Shown here in pieces: positions 21,396-32,540 of a stretch of 64,000 bases of DNA; position 1 is the first letter of the stretch, and every line of letters begins with the position of its first letter. The stretch comes from Anisus vortex. Lineage: Eukaryota; Mollusca; Gastropoda; Planorbidae. A program made the position numbers and the translations under genes. The stretch is from NCBI GenBank assembly GCA_949126835.1, contig OX421499.1:29240490-29304489 (forward strand), written 5' to 3'. The notes below the pieces were generated by a model. That model searched no databases. It worked only from the letters and a program-made list of their open reading frames with translations, and was not told the DNA's origin.

Positions 21396-21625
21396 AGCCT
21401 AAATTTTGAAGACATAATTGAGTGTGCCTTTCCAAATTTAGACATTGACTTTTGTATATTTTTAACATTAATGATCTTGAATGGCTCAGCTGAGAGCTCG
21501 TTTTCTCATTTGAAGTATTTTAAGAATCCTAATAAACCTATTAGAATAACTCTATTGGCTTTATCTCTGTTATTAAGTATAGATTAGTAATGAAGCAGAT
21601 GTGAAAATACGATTAGTTTATAAGA
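21393..21625 (+). pseudogene. hAT transposase C-terminal (hATC) remnant
   Basis: The remnant encodes FLTLMILNGSAESSFSHLKY followed by FKNPNKPIRITLLALSLLLS. This is the hATC dimerisation pattern (A-E-x-S-F-S-x-L-K, then L-x-x-L-A-L-L-S-I) of zinc-finger-MYM-type hAT proteins. It runs into stops after SID, with a frame change. Confidence 0.7.
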
Positions 21626-21879
21626 TCTGATGAAGGACATTGCAATACATTGAATACAGGACAAAAAGAAGTGAAAGTGTACACAAATGTTTCCTCTTAC
21701 TGTAATTTTTTTCCTAAATACAATTTTATATTATGTATGGGTTTATTTACCCAATTTCTTTAAATTTCAAATAAATTACTAGTAAAGTATCCTGTCACGA
21801 TGCATGTGAAAACTTGTCACTGACATATTGTCATTTATTTGTATGATGAATGCTTTTTATTCTTCTTTCTTTTCCATAG

Positions 21880-21949
21880 TGACAATACTAGGTGGAATTT
21901 TAGCTGTCAGTGGACAATTCAGATTATGGTGTATTGGAGTCTATGCGAT
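21880..21949 (+). CDS. Membrane-protein gene, internal exon
   Basis: The acceptor is TTTCCATAG. The exon encodes TILGGILAVSGQFRLWCIGV and YA. The donor GATGTATCC is weak, but it is the one that gives phase agreement with the next exon. Confidence 0.6.
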
Positions 21950-24900
21950 GTATCCTTTTTTAAACACAGTAAATGTTTTTAAAACAAAAACAAAAATTTG
22001 CATCTAATTAAGTTCAAATGTTGGGCATCAATGACAAATTAAATACCGTTTAGCCTTTCATTAAATAAGTTAATTTATGATTATGAAAAAAAAAACAGTT
22101 GCATTTTTACAATTTAAGTTTTAATATTGATTATTCATTATTCATTTTAATAGGTCATTTTGTTTTCCATCAAGATTCCTTAAAATTATGGTAAAGATTT
22201 ACTTACTCAACACTTCTTTTTACTTCTTTTTTGGCTTGAATTTTTAGTTAATTTAATTCAAAGTTCATTTTATTTAATTGATCTCCTGGTAAATTCTATT
22301 TTAATGTACAGTACTGGTATCTAATAATGTTTTATACTTAATTTTCAGTAGTATCCACATGATATAGTCACTACATATTACTTTAATATTGCCATCTAGT
22401 GTTCTTGTACTTACTTCCCTTATATGCTGTGACAATAGAAACAGATTAAATTGATTTTTTTTACTCTGGTCTGTATTAATTATAACAATAATCTTATAGT
22501 CTTCTTTATAGAAGGAGCGTCTGTAATATATAAGATAAAAAGAAAAAATATTACAAAATTGTTAAATATGCATCTTCAGAAGAATAGGGTAAATTATTTA
22601 TTTGGTGATTATAGTGTCATACTAATCCTTAACATTTGCAAGTGTGAAAGGAATAATAACATTATTCCTGGAATACCCACGAGGTAAACGGGAGCAAGGT
22701 AGAGAACATAATAATAATAATAATAATAATGAAGCTTATATAGCGCATATCCCGCAATCAGTTCTATGCGCTTAACAATTACAGACGATGATAACAATAA
22801 CAGACAAATATTAAAAAATGTAAGTGGGCTAGGAGTCCATAAGTAACAGGTGCGTCTTGAGTCCGGTCTTGAAAATGTTAAAGTTCGAGCTTTGTCGCAG
22901 CTGGAGTGGCAGGGTGTTCCATGCGGAGGGGCCGGAGTAGGTGAAGGCCCGCTGACCAGCTGTCACGAGTTTTGTCCGCGGGATCGTCAAATTGAGTTTG
23001 TGAGCAGCCGATCGAAGTGAGCGTGGTTTTGTATATATTTCCAGACAGGAAATTAGATAATCCGGGGCAGAGTCATTGAGGCATTTATAGCATAGAGATG
23101 CGAGTTTATATAAAATCCTATTTTGAATAGGGAGCCAGTGCAGAGAGTAGAGCAGAGGTGAAATGTGGTCGGACTTCTTCTTCTTTAGGACTAGTCTGGC
23201 AGCGCAGTTTTGGACGCGTTGGAGCTCTTGAATGGAAGAGGCAGGAAGGCCGGCCAGAAGAGAGTTACAGTAGTCCAAACGAGAGAAGAGGAGAGTGATG
23301 ACGAGCTTGGTACAAGCTTCCGGAGTGAGGTAGCGACGGATAGTGGCAATACGTCGCAGGTGAAAAAAGCAGGTTTTAATCAGGAAGGAGATGTGGGGTT
23401 GCATGGACAGAGTGGAGTCCAGAAACATGCCGAGCTCTTTACCGTTGAGGAGAAGGGCACAGTAGCGTCACCCAACTGGAGGTCAGTCACGCTGAGGGAA
23501 GCAAGCTTCTGTCTCGTTCCTACGAGTAGGGCTTCGGTCTTCTCGCTGTTGAGCTTCAACTTGTTTTCTGTCATCCAGTTCTTGATGTCCAGGAAACAAC
23601 AGGAGATAGAAGCAAGGAGCTCGTCGATGTTCTCAGGCTTGGCGCTGTTTAGGAGCTGGGTGTCATCGGCGAAAAAGTGATAATTAAGGTTGTGTCGCTC
23701 GATGACGAAGGAAAGGGGTTGGGTGTACAAAGTGAAGAGGACTAATCCGAGGACGGACCCCTGTGGTACACCATAGCGGACGGTGACGGGCTGGGAGGAC
23801 AAAGATTCAGTAGTGACGGTCTGGGAACGACCGTCGAGGTAGCTCTTGAACCAGGAGAGGGCTATATCATGAATGCCGAACGTGAAGCTGAGTTCATATT
23901 CATCATTATATAGCTTAAAAATTAATAAAGTTGATGAAATGTTACTTTAAACTTTACACCAGATAAGTAGAAAATAAATAAATACTTAGTGCATCAAAAG
24001 TTTAACATTGCCCTCAGCATGTTGCATGATTATGGAAAAAATGGATATAACCACTTTAACTTTAAGCTTGTATGCAGTCAGGCTGGCTGGTCTATATATA
24101 ACTCATATTTCCTTACTGATACTTTTTTTTCTGGATGGTATTGAAAAAACTGTTTAGGCAATCCAGTAGTTGTAGTTAAAGACTACTTTAGCAAACAAAT
24201 TTTACTTTGCTTATATGTATATATATCTGCGACATCAGTCTGTCCTCAAGGGACGGTGGCGTAGACTCTTTTGTCTCTGCCCTACACTTTTCTCCTTGCA
24301 CTCTTCTCTTTGTTCATTTCTGCAAGGGGTTAGGGTTACTTGGGTGCCCTCTCACACCTTTGACAGCCAGGAGGTGCATTACTCAGAAAGGTTATCTCAC
24401 GATTTGTGGTTGATCTATACCATAATCGTGTTGTTTTTTTCCTGACATCTTTAAACTGCCATCTGCCAGCTCTCCATAGAGATCTGAGCTCATTCTGTGG
24501 ACATGGCCTATCCACTGCAGGCACCTCTCACTCAGAATTGAGTTTATGTTCAGCATTTTGCTTTTACTGAGCACCTCCACATTTGCTACTCTGTTCTGCC
24601 ATTAGATGTGGCGGTGCCAATACAAGCATCTCAGGTGAAAGCTGTTGAGCTGCTTTGTCTTGCGTCCATAGAGGAGCCTGGAGTGTACATATAATCAGAA
24701 ATAATTTTTAAAAAATATGCCTATCCTAAGTCTTGGTAAAAACAAACAATGACTGTTAAAATGAAATTCATTGTAATACTGATGAATACAATATAACCTT
24801 TACATGGACTTGATAAGATAGACTCTTTGGCTGCAATTGAAAAGTAAATTGTCACACTCTATTTTTGTTTCAGTCTCCGTGTGCCTTGCTGTTTTATGCT

Positions 24901-25568
24901 GCCAACCATTCTAGGTGCTCTGTGCTATATGATAACAAGTTTAATTTACCTTCTGGTAAGTCAGTCAGAAAACTTTCAGTAACATAAGACTTTTGAAAAG
25001 ATAGTTTGCTCTAAAGGGTGTATATACATATTGTTCTCCCTGTGTACCATCTGTAAAACTAAAACTGCATACAAACCTTATGTTTATATAGTCTAACAAA
25101 GGGAGAGTATTCTCTAAATCACTTAGAATGTTTTACTTCCCTGTACAACTTGTAAACTAACTTAATGTAGCCCTACACCTTTTTTTAACATGTACATTCA
25201 CTTTTATTTTTAAAAGTAAATTTAAATTAATTTAAGTAATTTTCTGTTTAAGATTAAGTTCATATTTTTTTTTAATGTAAGATAGTATTGATGATTCATT
25301 ATAAAATGAAAAATAGTTACCAACATTGGATATTGTATTGTTTAAATTGCTGCTTTGTATAATATAAATACTTATACAGAAAAAGAATGCAAAACTGACA
25401 TAAAAAATATTTAACTTTTAGGCAGCAATTAAAGGTGAAGAGTGGCAGCCAATTGTCGTGAATAAAGAAGAAACAGGACCAAAAGTAATTGAACAACCAC
25501 GGAGACCTCCACCCAGAAGGCCAGATGCTGCACCGAGACCACCAGAGAATGAGAATAACCAAGTATAA
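21880..25568 (+). CDS. Small membrane protein with proline-rich tail, last three exons (5' part not found)
   Basis: Exons 21880-21949, 24874-24955 and 25422-25568 join in one frame (phases 2+66+2, 1+81, 147). The product has two hydrophobic stretches (ILGGILAVSG then LWCIGVYAIL; FMLPTILGALCYMITSLIYL) separated by a short polar loop, then a cytoplasmic-looking tail, AAIKGEEWQPIVV, with PRRPPPRRPDAAPRP near the end. This suggests a multi-pass membrane protein of the small tetraspan type. I do not recognise the family. The first intron (about 2.9 kb) has collected a CR1/L2-like LINE and an RTE fragment, both on the opposite strand. The start codon and earlier exons were not found. Confidence 0.7.
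22501..22545 (+). repeat. Short 3'-end fragment of the Jockey-like LINE family
   Basis: CTTCTTTATAGAAGGAGCGT and CTGTAATATATAAGATAA match the 3' end of the element at 32540-34460 (about 34404-34446). Only the tail is present, an extreme 5' truncation. Confidence 0.7.
22700..23890 (-). pseudogene. CR1/L2-like LINE, 5'-truncated, frameshifted
   Basis: On the minus strand RT motifs run VRYGVPQGSVLG, YHFFADDTQLL and ENKLKLNSEKTEALLVG. After a frame change near 23425 they continue FLDSTLSMQPHISF, FSRLDYCNSLLAGLP, LHWLPIQNRILYKLASL and YSGPSAWNTLP. The 3' end carries GCGCTATATAAGCTTCATTA with an (ATT)n tail at about 22709-22730, typical for this group in invertebrates. It lies in intron 1 of the membrane-protein gene, in opposite orientation. 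Confidence 0.88.
24336..24700 (-). pseudogene. RTE-type LINE fragment
   Basis: Minus-strand pieces read EVLSKSKMLNINSILSERCL then QWIGHVHRMSSDLYGELADG, the segment between the RT thumb and the C-terminus in RTE/RTE-X elements (W-x-GH-x-x-RM). It is broken by stops and frame changes. Confidence 0.75.
24874..24955 (+). CDS. Membrane-protein gene, penultimate exon
   Basis: The acceptor is TTTTTGTTTCAG and the donor CTGGTAAGT. The exon encodes LRVPCCFMLPTILGALCYMI then TSLIYLL, a strong transmembrane segment. It ends on a codon boundary. Confidence 0.72.
25422..25568 (+). CDS. Membrane-protein gene, last exon
   Basis: The acceptor is TTAACTTTTAG. There are 48 codons plus TAA, encoding AAIKGEEWQPIVVNKEE and a tail rich in proline and arginine (PRRPPPRRPDAAPRPPEN). 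A likely polyadenylation signal AATAAA lies near 25952 (CAACAATAAATACACC). Confidence 0.75.
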   Translation, partial: AAIKGEEWQPIVVNKEETGPKVIEQPRRPPPRRPDAAPRPPENENNQV

Positions 25569-26612
25569 AAGGAATTGTGGACTCATACATTTACTTTATA
25601 ACAATTCATGAGTGTTTGCTTTTTGATATGTATATAACTGCAAAGTATACCTTTGCAATTATGTTTGACTGTATTGATATTTCTAATGTTGTAATCAGAC
25701 CTAATTAATCAGGCCAACATTTTGGGTCAACCCATTGTAAAAGTTATGTCTCTGATTAGAACTAAAGACTGTCCGGGCTCTTCTGCTTTCCGTCTAAGGT
25801 CTGGTACACAAATGAACTTAAATCCACTTGAAAAAAAAGTTTAAAGAATGTAACACTTGAACATGTTTACAATGATTAAGGTAATGAAGAAGAAGTGTTA
25901 ACTGAGTGGTGGATTATCAATGGCTTCTGTAACTCTCTTCAAAACAAGCAACAATAAATACACCTCTGCATGACTTATATAGGTTTTAATGCAGAAGGTG
26001 CCAGATTGGATTTTCCCAAACATCTCAGAGGTGAAATAAAAAATGCTTGCTAGAAGTATTTAGAGGCTACGAGAACATATATTTGTCTACACAAACATTT
26101 TCTAAGCCATAATAAAATATTAAATAGAATTTAAATGAATTATAAAAAACAATTCTAAATGTACAATATTCAGATTAAATTCTACAAATTCAACATGAAA
26201 ATACACATATATAACACTGTGCTACAAAAGAGTCATAAAACAAAAATGTGTTGTCTTTATTGTTTTGTTTTTTTTATATTACAATAATATTTATTTGGAT
26301 CTAAAAAGAAATCTCATCTTGTATGAACTTTTCTTATGAATGGTTGTTGCCTAATCAAATTTAATTCAAGTCAAGATTTTTTTTTTGTAATTGCAAAAGA
26401 AATTTTTAAAATATAGAACCACATTTTTATGTACAATGCAAATAAATCTTTGAAGCACAAAATTGTATTTTAAGTACAGTATGTAAGTATTTTTTTAAAT
26501 ATATTTGTTTTGATGCTAATGCTTGATCATCCAGTCTGAACTATTCCAATGTGTGTCAAGTGTTCTAAGAATAGATCAATATTAGGGCCATAATTGTTAA
26601 CTTTCTTTTTTT
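25569..26612. other. 3' UTR and downstream of the membrane-protein gene
   Basis: The stretch is AT-rich without open frames. AATAAA-type hexamers at about 25952 and 26110 are candidates for the transcript end. Confidence 0.35.
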
Positions 26613-27052
26613 GAGTGGATTGGAAGAAAAGGACTTTTTATTTTGAGTGGATTGGAATAAAAGGACTTTTTATTTTGAGTGGATTGGAATAAAAGGACTT
26701 TTTATTTTGAGTGGATTGGAATAAAAGGACTTTTTATGTTGAGTGGATTGGAATAAAATTACTTTTTATTTTGAGTGGATTGGAATAAAAGGACTTTTTA
26801 TTTTGAGTGGATTGGAATAAAAGGACTTTTCATTTTGAGTGGATTGTAATAAAAGGATTTTTTATTTTGAGTGGATTGGAATAAATGGACTTTTTATTTT
26901 GAGTGGATTGTAATAAAAGGATTTTTTATTTTGAGTGGATTGGAATAAAATTACTTTTTATTTTGAGTGGATTGAAATAAAAGGACTTTTTATTTTGAGT
27001 GGATTGGAATAAAAGGACTTTTAATTTTGAGTGGATTGGAATAAAAGGAAAA
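26613..27052. repeat. Minisatellite, 32-bp unit, 14 copies
   Basis: GAGTGGATTGGAATAAAAGG, followed by ACTTTTTATTTT, repeats with a strict 32-base period from 26613 to 27029 (13 intervals). The copies differ by single changes such as TGTAATAAAAGGATT and AATAAAATTACT. The unit contains AATAAA, so the array has many potential poly(A) signals downstream of a plus-strand gene. Confidence 0.95.
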
Positions 27053-27474
27053 AAAGCTGTGATATATTTTTAAAATAATTGTTATATGGTATGCAAAAAT
27101 TTTCTACAAGACACATGAAAAATTTGGTTATAATTATAATAACCTTATTATGCATATTATTTATAATAGTTTACAGTGCATTTTTATACTTGACACAGAT
27201 CAATGTACATTATACTTCTTTATTTACTCCATAAGACATTTTCACTGATTGTTTTATTTTTATGTTATAATTGACACTATATATTACTTAAGTAAAAATT
27301 GTAATTCACATTAAAACAAAATATTTTGCCTTTGATTCTGTTTGTTTGTTAGTTTATTTTGTGTGTGTTTTTGCTGAGGCAATGTTGATAAGAAAAAAGT
27401 TATGTTAGTCCTTGTTTATGAAAAAAGAGGCTGCGACTGGTCCCTGGGGATAGTACTCTGGAATGTCAATGGGA

Positions 27475-27670
27475 AGGAAACTTTTACAAATTTAATAAGA
27501 ACATAAAACTAAAATATTATCTGACATTAGTTAGACCTATACTAGAATTAGAATAGGCATCTTCTGCATGGGACCCATCAATTAAAAAAAAATCAGAACA
27601 AATTCAGAAAAAGGCTGGAAAGGTTCATTACTAAGGAATATTCACAATAGGTACCACAAACTGGCTTAAA
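27475..27670 (+). pseudogene. Fragment of the Jockey-like LINE family
   Basis: The fragment matches 33880-34070 of the element at 32540-34460 (AACTTTTACAAAT, then ATAAAACTAAAATATTATCT, and TGGGACCCATCAA). It is decayed by small indels. Confidence 0.8.
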
Positions 27671-28022
27671 ATTTCGTTTTTCCCCCACTGTGGTCATGTT
27701 TTGGGTACTTTTCACTTAATTATTTATCTAATAAAAAATGGTACTATGCTAATAAAAAATTATACCATTTAAAAGTTTATTTTAAGCTCTCTAATTCTGT
27801 TGTATTTTTATTGATGTTAACGGAAAATAATATATTAAACTTTTCGTCTGAAAAACATCATCGTAATGATTTTTCAGCGGCAGGCGCGCGACCATTTTTA
27901 CACACACTCTTTTCAAACCGTCTGCCGAAATGGGCCATTCATAGAATTTCGTCACAAATGAGGTCACTGTGTGCAGAAATGAATACCTTTTATTGCCGTA
28001 CCAAACAAAAAAGTAGCATTTG

Positions 28023-28260
28023 CAGTGGCGTAGCTAGGGTCATCTGCGCCCGGGGACATGACACAAAGTCTGCGCCTCTTCTCGGACCGACAGAGTCTGG
28101 GGGCTCACTGAGTCCCCAAGAAAATTTTGAAATTTTACGGTTTATATAGTTTATTTTCGAAGCATCTTGTATTTTAATGAAATAGAATAATAATAATATT
28201 TGTATAGCGCTGTCAACAAACATAATGTATGCTCAGAGCGCATTTAACATACAACTAAGA
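28023..28260 (-). repeat. hAT-type end followed by an L2-like 3' tail
   Basis: GCAGTGGCGTAGCTAGGG at 28024 matches the MITE end at 9707. From about 28186 a minus-strand LINE/SINE tail ends in (ATT)n with GCGCTATACAAATATTATT. Both are fragments, and the boundary between them is not clear. Confidence 0.5.
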
Positions 28261-28369
28261 ACACGAATATCACTCTAGGTTAGGAGACAAAGCTAATTGA
28301 TCATTTAAAAATGAAAAATCAAATAAATGTAGCATTAACCGACCCAACATATAAGATGAGGATCTAACA

Positions 28370-28870
28370 CCTCATCATCATCATCATCTTTGGCGCTACA
28401 GCCCATGGAGGGCTCTGTCCTGCATCCTTCCAGTCGGACCTATCCATTGCCTTCTTTTTGCGGGCCTGGACCCCGATCTGTCGAAGATCCATCTTAACAT
28501 CGTCTAACCATCTCAGTCTGGGGTTTTGAGTATATATTACTTTTGCTCCTCTGCTGTTTGGCATTCGTTCCAGGCGGCCTGTCTAGCGTAGTCTGCCCTT
28601 CTTTATCTCGGCCACAATAGTAGGGTCTTCATATAACTCACAGATCTCTCTATTGGTGCGCATCTTCCATCCAGTTTCATCTTTTGTTGGGCCAAAGCAT
28701 TTTCTGAGGACTTTTCTTTCCCAGGTATTTAATATATTTCTGTGCATTTTGTAAGAGTCCAGGTCTCAATGCCATGAGTTACCACTGGCCTTATTATTGT
28801 TGTGTAGATATTATTTTTTATCTTACACCTGCTAATATTATTTATATTTGACCTCAGTTTAACTGAGATA
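28370..28870 (-). pseudogene. RTE-type LINE, 5'-truncated 3' part
   Basis: On the minus strand the fragments read VVTHGIETWTL, KVLRKCFGPTKDETGWKMRT, NREICELYEDPTIVAEIKKG, then RLRWLDDVKMDLRQIGV and KAMDRSDWKDA, in order across frame changes. The element ends in TGGCGCTACAGCCCATGGAG read on the plus strand and a (CAT)n microsatellite. Confidence 0.8.
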
Positions 28871-29870
28871 TCCTTCATGTGTTATGCAATATTATCGCGA
28901 TGGTTGTGGATAGTAATTTTGCGGAATTGATACGTAGTAATTATACAAACTGGGTAGTAAATGTGATGTTTAAAAGTATACATATAAATTCTTTAGTTAT
29001 ATAATATTTATATAATTTTCAAATATTTTTTACAGTTTGATCATATGAGAGTTATAAATTTAAATTAATTTTTATACAAGAAGAAAAAAAACATTAGAAA
29101 TATTAGCGGAAAAAAACTTAATTAACTCCCTTTAATTTAAAAACATGTTCACGTTTATATTTTGATTCAATAGTGATGCCAAACAAGTTTTGTTTTGTAA
29201 TATAACAAATATTACTGACTAATTATTATTTCTTTATATAAATTCAACATCAAGGTATTCATTACAAGATTTTATTATTAGAGAATTTAACAAATTTACG
29301 TTAAACAGTAACAGTTGTTAATAAACTTTTCCTGCATTAATTTTTCTTCTTCTTCTTCATATTACTGTGGAGACCCCGTTAGAAGCGAGGAAAGAGTCCA
29401 CAATTTAACTAAACATAAAATAAAACACATCACAAACAACAATTATATACAGATGACAGAGTGTCACTTTAGGTTTTTAGACCAGCGCTTCAGTGACGAT
29501 TTGTAAGCCGAAGAGGCACACCGCCGGGCTGGCTTCTAAAAAATCTAGTCCTTTGAGCTGAGACAGGTTTTGCCTTCCCGCACCTGTCTTTTCTTTCATT
29601 TGTCTGTTTAGAGACAAATACTTTTCGTGTTCTTGAAAATGTTGTTTATATATGTTCCTTCCCTAAAGGAAGAGAGTTGTATATAGTGTCAAGAAATAAA
29701 GGACCTTATATTTGGTTATTCTTGGTTTTGTACTAAACTGTTTTGCTAAATAAATGTACTTTTTAAAATTATTACATGATTTTAAATTCGCGTCCGTAGG
29801 TATGTCATGATTCGACATTTATTATAGCGTCATATTTTAGTACTTATTAATTAATGCTATGGCCGTTGTA
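28871..29870. other. AT-rich, unidentified
   Basis: I see no gene. A GC-richer block at 29360-29590 beginning with a (TTC)n run looks like a repeat end but matches nothing else in the window. Confidence 0.3.
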
Positions 29871-30960
29871 TGTAATTAGGTAGGCAGGGCGTAACTCTCC
29901 CTCTTCCCATCCTCGTTGTCCCGCCCCACCCAGAGGCGGGACCGGGACTATCCCATGTTTTCCCTTTGTGTCAACACGGCCCTGGTCAAAGAAAACCACT
30001 CCCCTCTATTCCTTTGTTCGTATACGGACCTAGCGTAGGTGCAACCAGGCACTCCTTGCTTGTGGTTATCTGTTCCTTTGAGTTTGACCGCGTCACGCAT
30101 GGCCCTATTAAGCGCCTTTGTCTAGGCGGACGGTAGGGTGTAGCGATACCATACAGGTAGACCATTAGGTTTGTCTGCGGGCAATAAGGCTCGTTGGTGA
30201 CACAGAGATATACTGAGATTGAAAGGTGGTGCAATGGTTGACCTAGACGTTGGAGACAAAGGGAGATAACATGGTTTTGTCAGTCGGACACGCCCCTGAG
30301 TTAGGGATTGACAGAAGACTGGTCGAGAAGTGAACGTACACATTTGTAATGATTGGATCAGGGGTTATGACGACATAGAAGAGACCGCCCCGTGACTGCC
30401 ATTTTGTGGTCCTATATATGACTATATGTGCAGACTTGACTCTAGAAGACACACACTATCAGACAGACCACACGAGAAGCCATATGAGCTGGGACGTGTG
30501 ACTGATTTTGGATTATTTTGAATACTGTGCTAATATCATTCTGTGTACTTGTTATTTCTTCATGATTCATGTTCACTATTTGGATATTTAACCTATACGT
30601 AAACTCTTCAGAGTACAGCTGTCGTTCGGATTGATGTGTCTGATGATTTATATGTTAATATCTACCTGTGGTTGCGGATTAAACGTATGAGTATGGTCTA
30701 TTCACTTAACGCTGATAGTCTGTTTTCTTAATTTGTTTGTCATTGGAGTGATTGTGAGAAGAAGAGATAATGAATCTGCTTGATAGAGTGCGCAAATAAA
30801 AATATCAAGCGTTGTCACGGAGAATTGCCTGGTCTAAAACATTGACATTGCCATCGACCTCTAGGCCAACGAACCGAGTGAGGTAGGGAACTCAACGTGT
30901 GAGCAATTACAGTCACGAAAGCATCGTACTGGCCACACTATCCCGCATCATCACAACCCA
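29870..30960 (+). repeat. Possible solo LTR or unidentified GC-richer repeat
   Basis: This 1.1-kb block is richer in GC than its surroundings. It has a TATA-like CTATATATGAC at about 30411 followed by a transcribed-looking stretch and AATAAA at 30794, the order of U3, R and U5 in an LTR. I found no matching partner, no primer-binding site and no clear target duplication, so this is weak. Confidence 0.2.
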
Positions 30961-31270
30961 CTTGTGTGAACTATATACTGATGAGGTTTAATCCAAACTG
31001 ATTATAAGGATGTCTATTTACTAAAATTCAGCCAGTTTACCCAGCGCTTTCACAGAAAGCCTGGCACAAAACAGACAAAAAAGAGCACCATCTACATGTA
31101 AAGGCGATTATAATGAGCTTGTATGCTGCTAAACTGAAAATGTCTTATTATGAACGAATGTTAGTTAAGATTTCCTGATTAGTGTTCTGAATTCCACCGC
31201 CTCGTTCTCTATGATCTTTTTCTGCAATTGTCGCTCCCTCTATTGGTTGAGATGGATCGTTTTTTATTTT

Positions 31271-31440
31271 AATATTTAGTACCAGGTGACCGATCATTCG
31301 ATCGGTAATAAAGAGCAGGCGCTTGTACCTTAACATATTGTGCTGTAAAAAACGGTGAATACATTTTAATAAATACGTTTTTACCAGACCAATAAAGTGT
31401 ATTTGTCTTTTTCTTTTTTTTTCCGTCTACACAAATTCAA
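31271..31440 (+). repeat. Terminal segment of the 45.7-51.0 kb palindromic element
   Basis: The segment starts AGTACCAGGTGACCG, then the hairpin CCGATC-ATTC-GATCGG, then TAATAAAGAGC. It matches the left end at 45693 and, inverted, the right end at 50990 over about 150 bases, including TTGTCTTTTTCTTTTTT. After 31440 the similarity ends. Confidence 0.8.
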
Positions 31441-32540
31441 GTTATATAAGTAAACCTTTTTTTGGCGTATTCATTTTCTATTTTTGTACTCATAGTATAA
31501 ATTATAGTATTGTATGCAACCCTCCACCCAACTCCAACATTACTTTCCTCATATCGGATGTAAAATTTTCTTCTAACTAAGCAACATTTTAGGTGTGATT
31601 TATAATCTGCCTGAAAATAGATAAACGTTTCAACTGCATCGATCTTTTACTCTAAACATATGATACCGACAAACTGTGAAGTTTAACGTTTAGACCTTTA
31701 AAACAAATTTTAATGCATGTACCAAAAGGTGACCCTGTATTGTGTTTTAAAATTCTTGTAAATCAACTCTTCCAAAAAAGGTGTCTAGAAGTAAGCTTTT
31801 TCTGAATTTTTACTGTAGGCCTACATGTTGATCTGAGTTATTAAGACCATTGCATTGGATATTTATCAATTAGTAAAATATCCTCTTTAGCATAGGCCTA
31901 CTGCTAAGCCTAATTTTTTAAAGCTTTAAGCCTGGTTTAATGTTGACTATAGTGTAAATTTTTTTAAAATAAAGTAGGCCTATTATAATCTCGGTAGGCG
32001 TCTATATACGATATAGCTAACATAGAACAGCTATTCAGTACTGATCATTATAGGCGAGTCATCAGTCTAGGTTAGCTTGCTTATAGCTTTCAAAATACCT
32101 GCTACAGACAAGACTAACGTAACATAGGCTAATTTTCATGAAATGTGTAAAAACAGACGTTTATTGCAAGACCTTTAATAGTGAATACTTTTACAAATAT
32201 GGAGCTATTAAATTATTTATAGCGCCGCGCGTTTATAGTTAAATTATCTTGCTATTTTCTAAGCAACCAATTAATAAAAAGATGGTTTGTTTTTTAAACC
32301 AGCTGCTGCAAAACGGCTAGAAAAACGGACCCTTGCGAAGTCTTAAGGTAGCAAAACTATGACGATATTTAATTTGGCTTAACTGAATAAATACCTTTGC
32401 TGTTTTATTCCTTAAATCTTTTATTTATGATATGTTTTAGCTAAACTTACTCCCCCTTCTCATCCGAAAAAAATGTTTTATATTATATATACGGTAAAAT
32501 CTATTGTGTGTTACGGTATATTTTAAGGCATTTTAAGGTA
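31441..32540. other. AT-rich, no gene seen
   Basis: This is non-coding sequence with three TAGGCCTA octamers (31818-31980). It lies between two pieces resembling the palindromic element (31271-31440 and 34535-35075), so part of it may be that element's decayed interior. Confidence 0.3.

Noticed and set aside
26613..27052. Regular repeats that might be taken for a CRISPR array
   Set aside because: The units are directly tandem with no unique spacers, and the window is animal DNA. The same holds for 8829-9035 and the 30-bp satellite.
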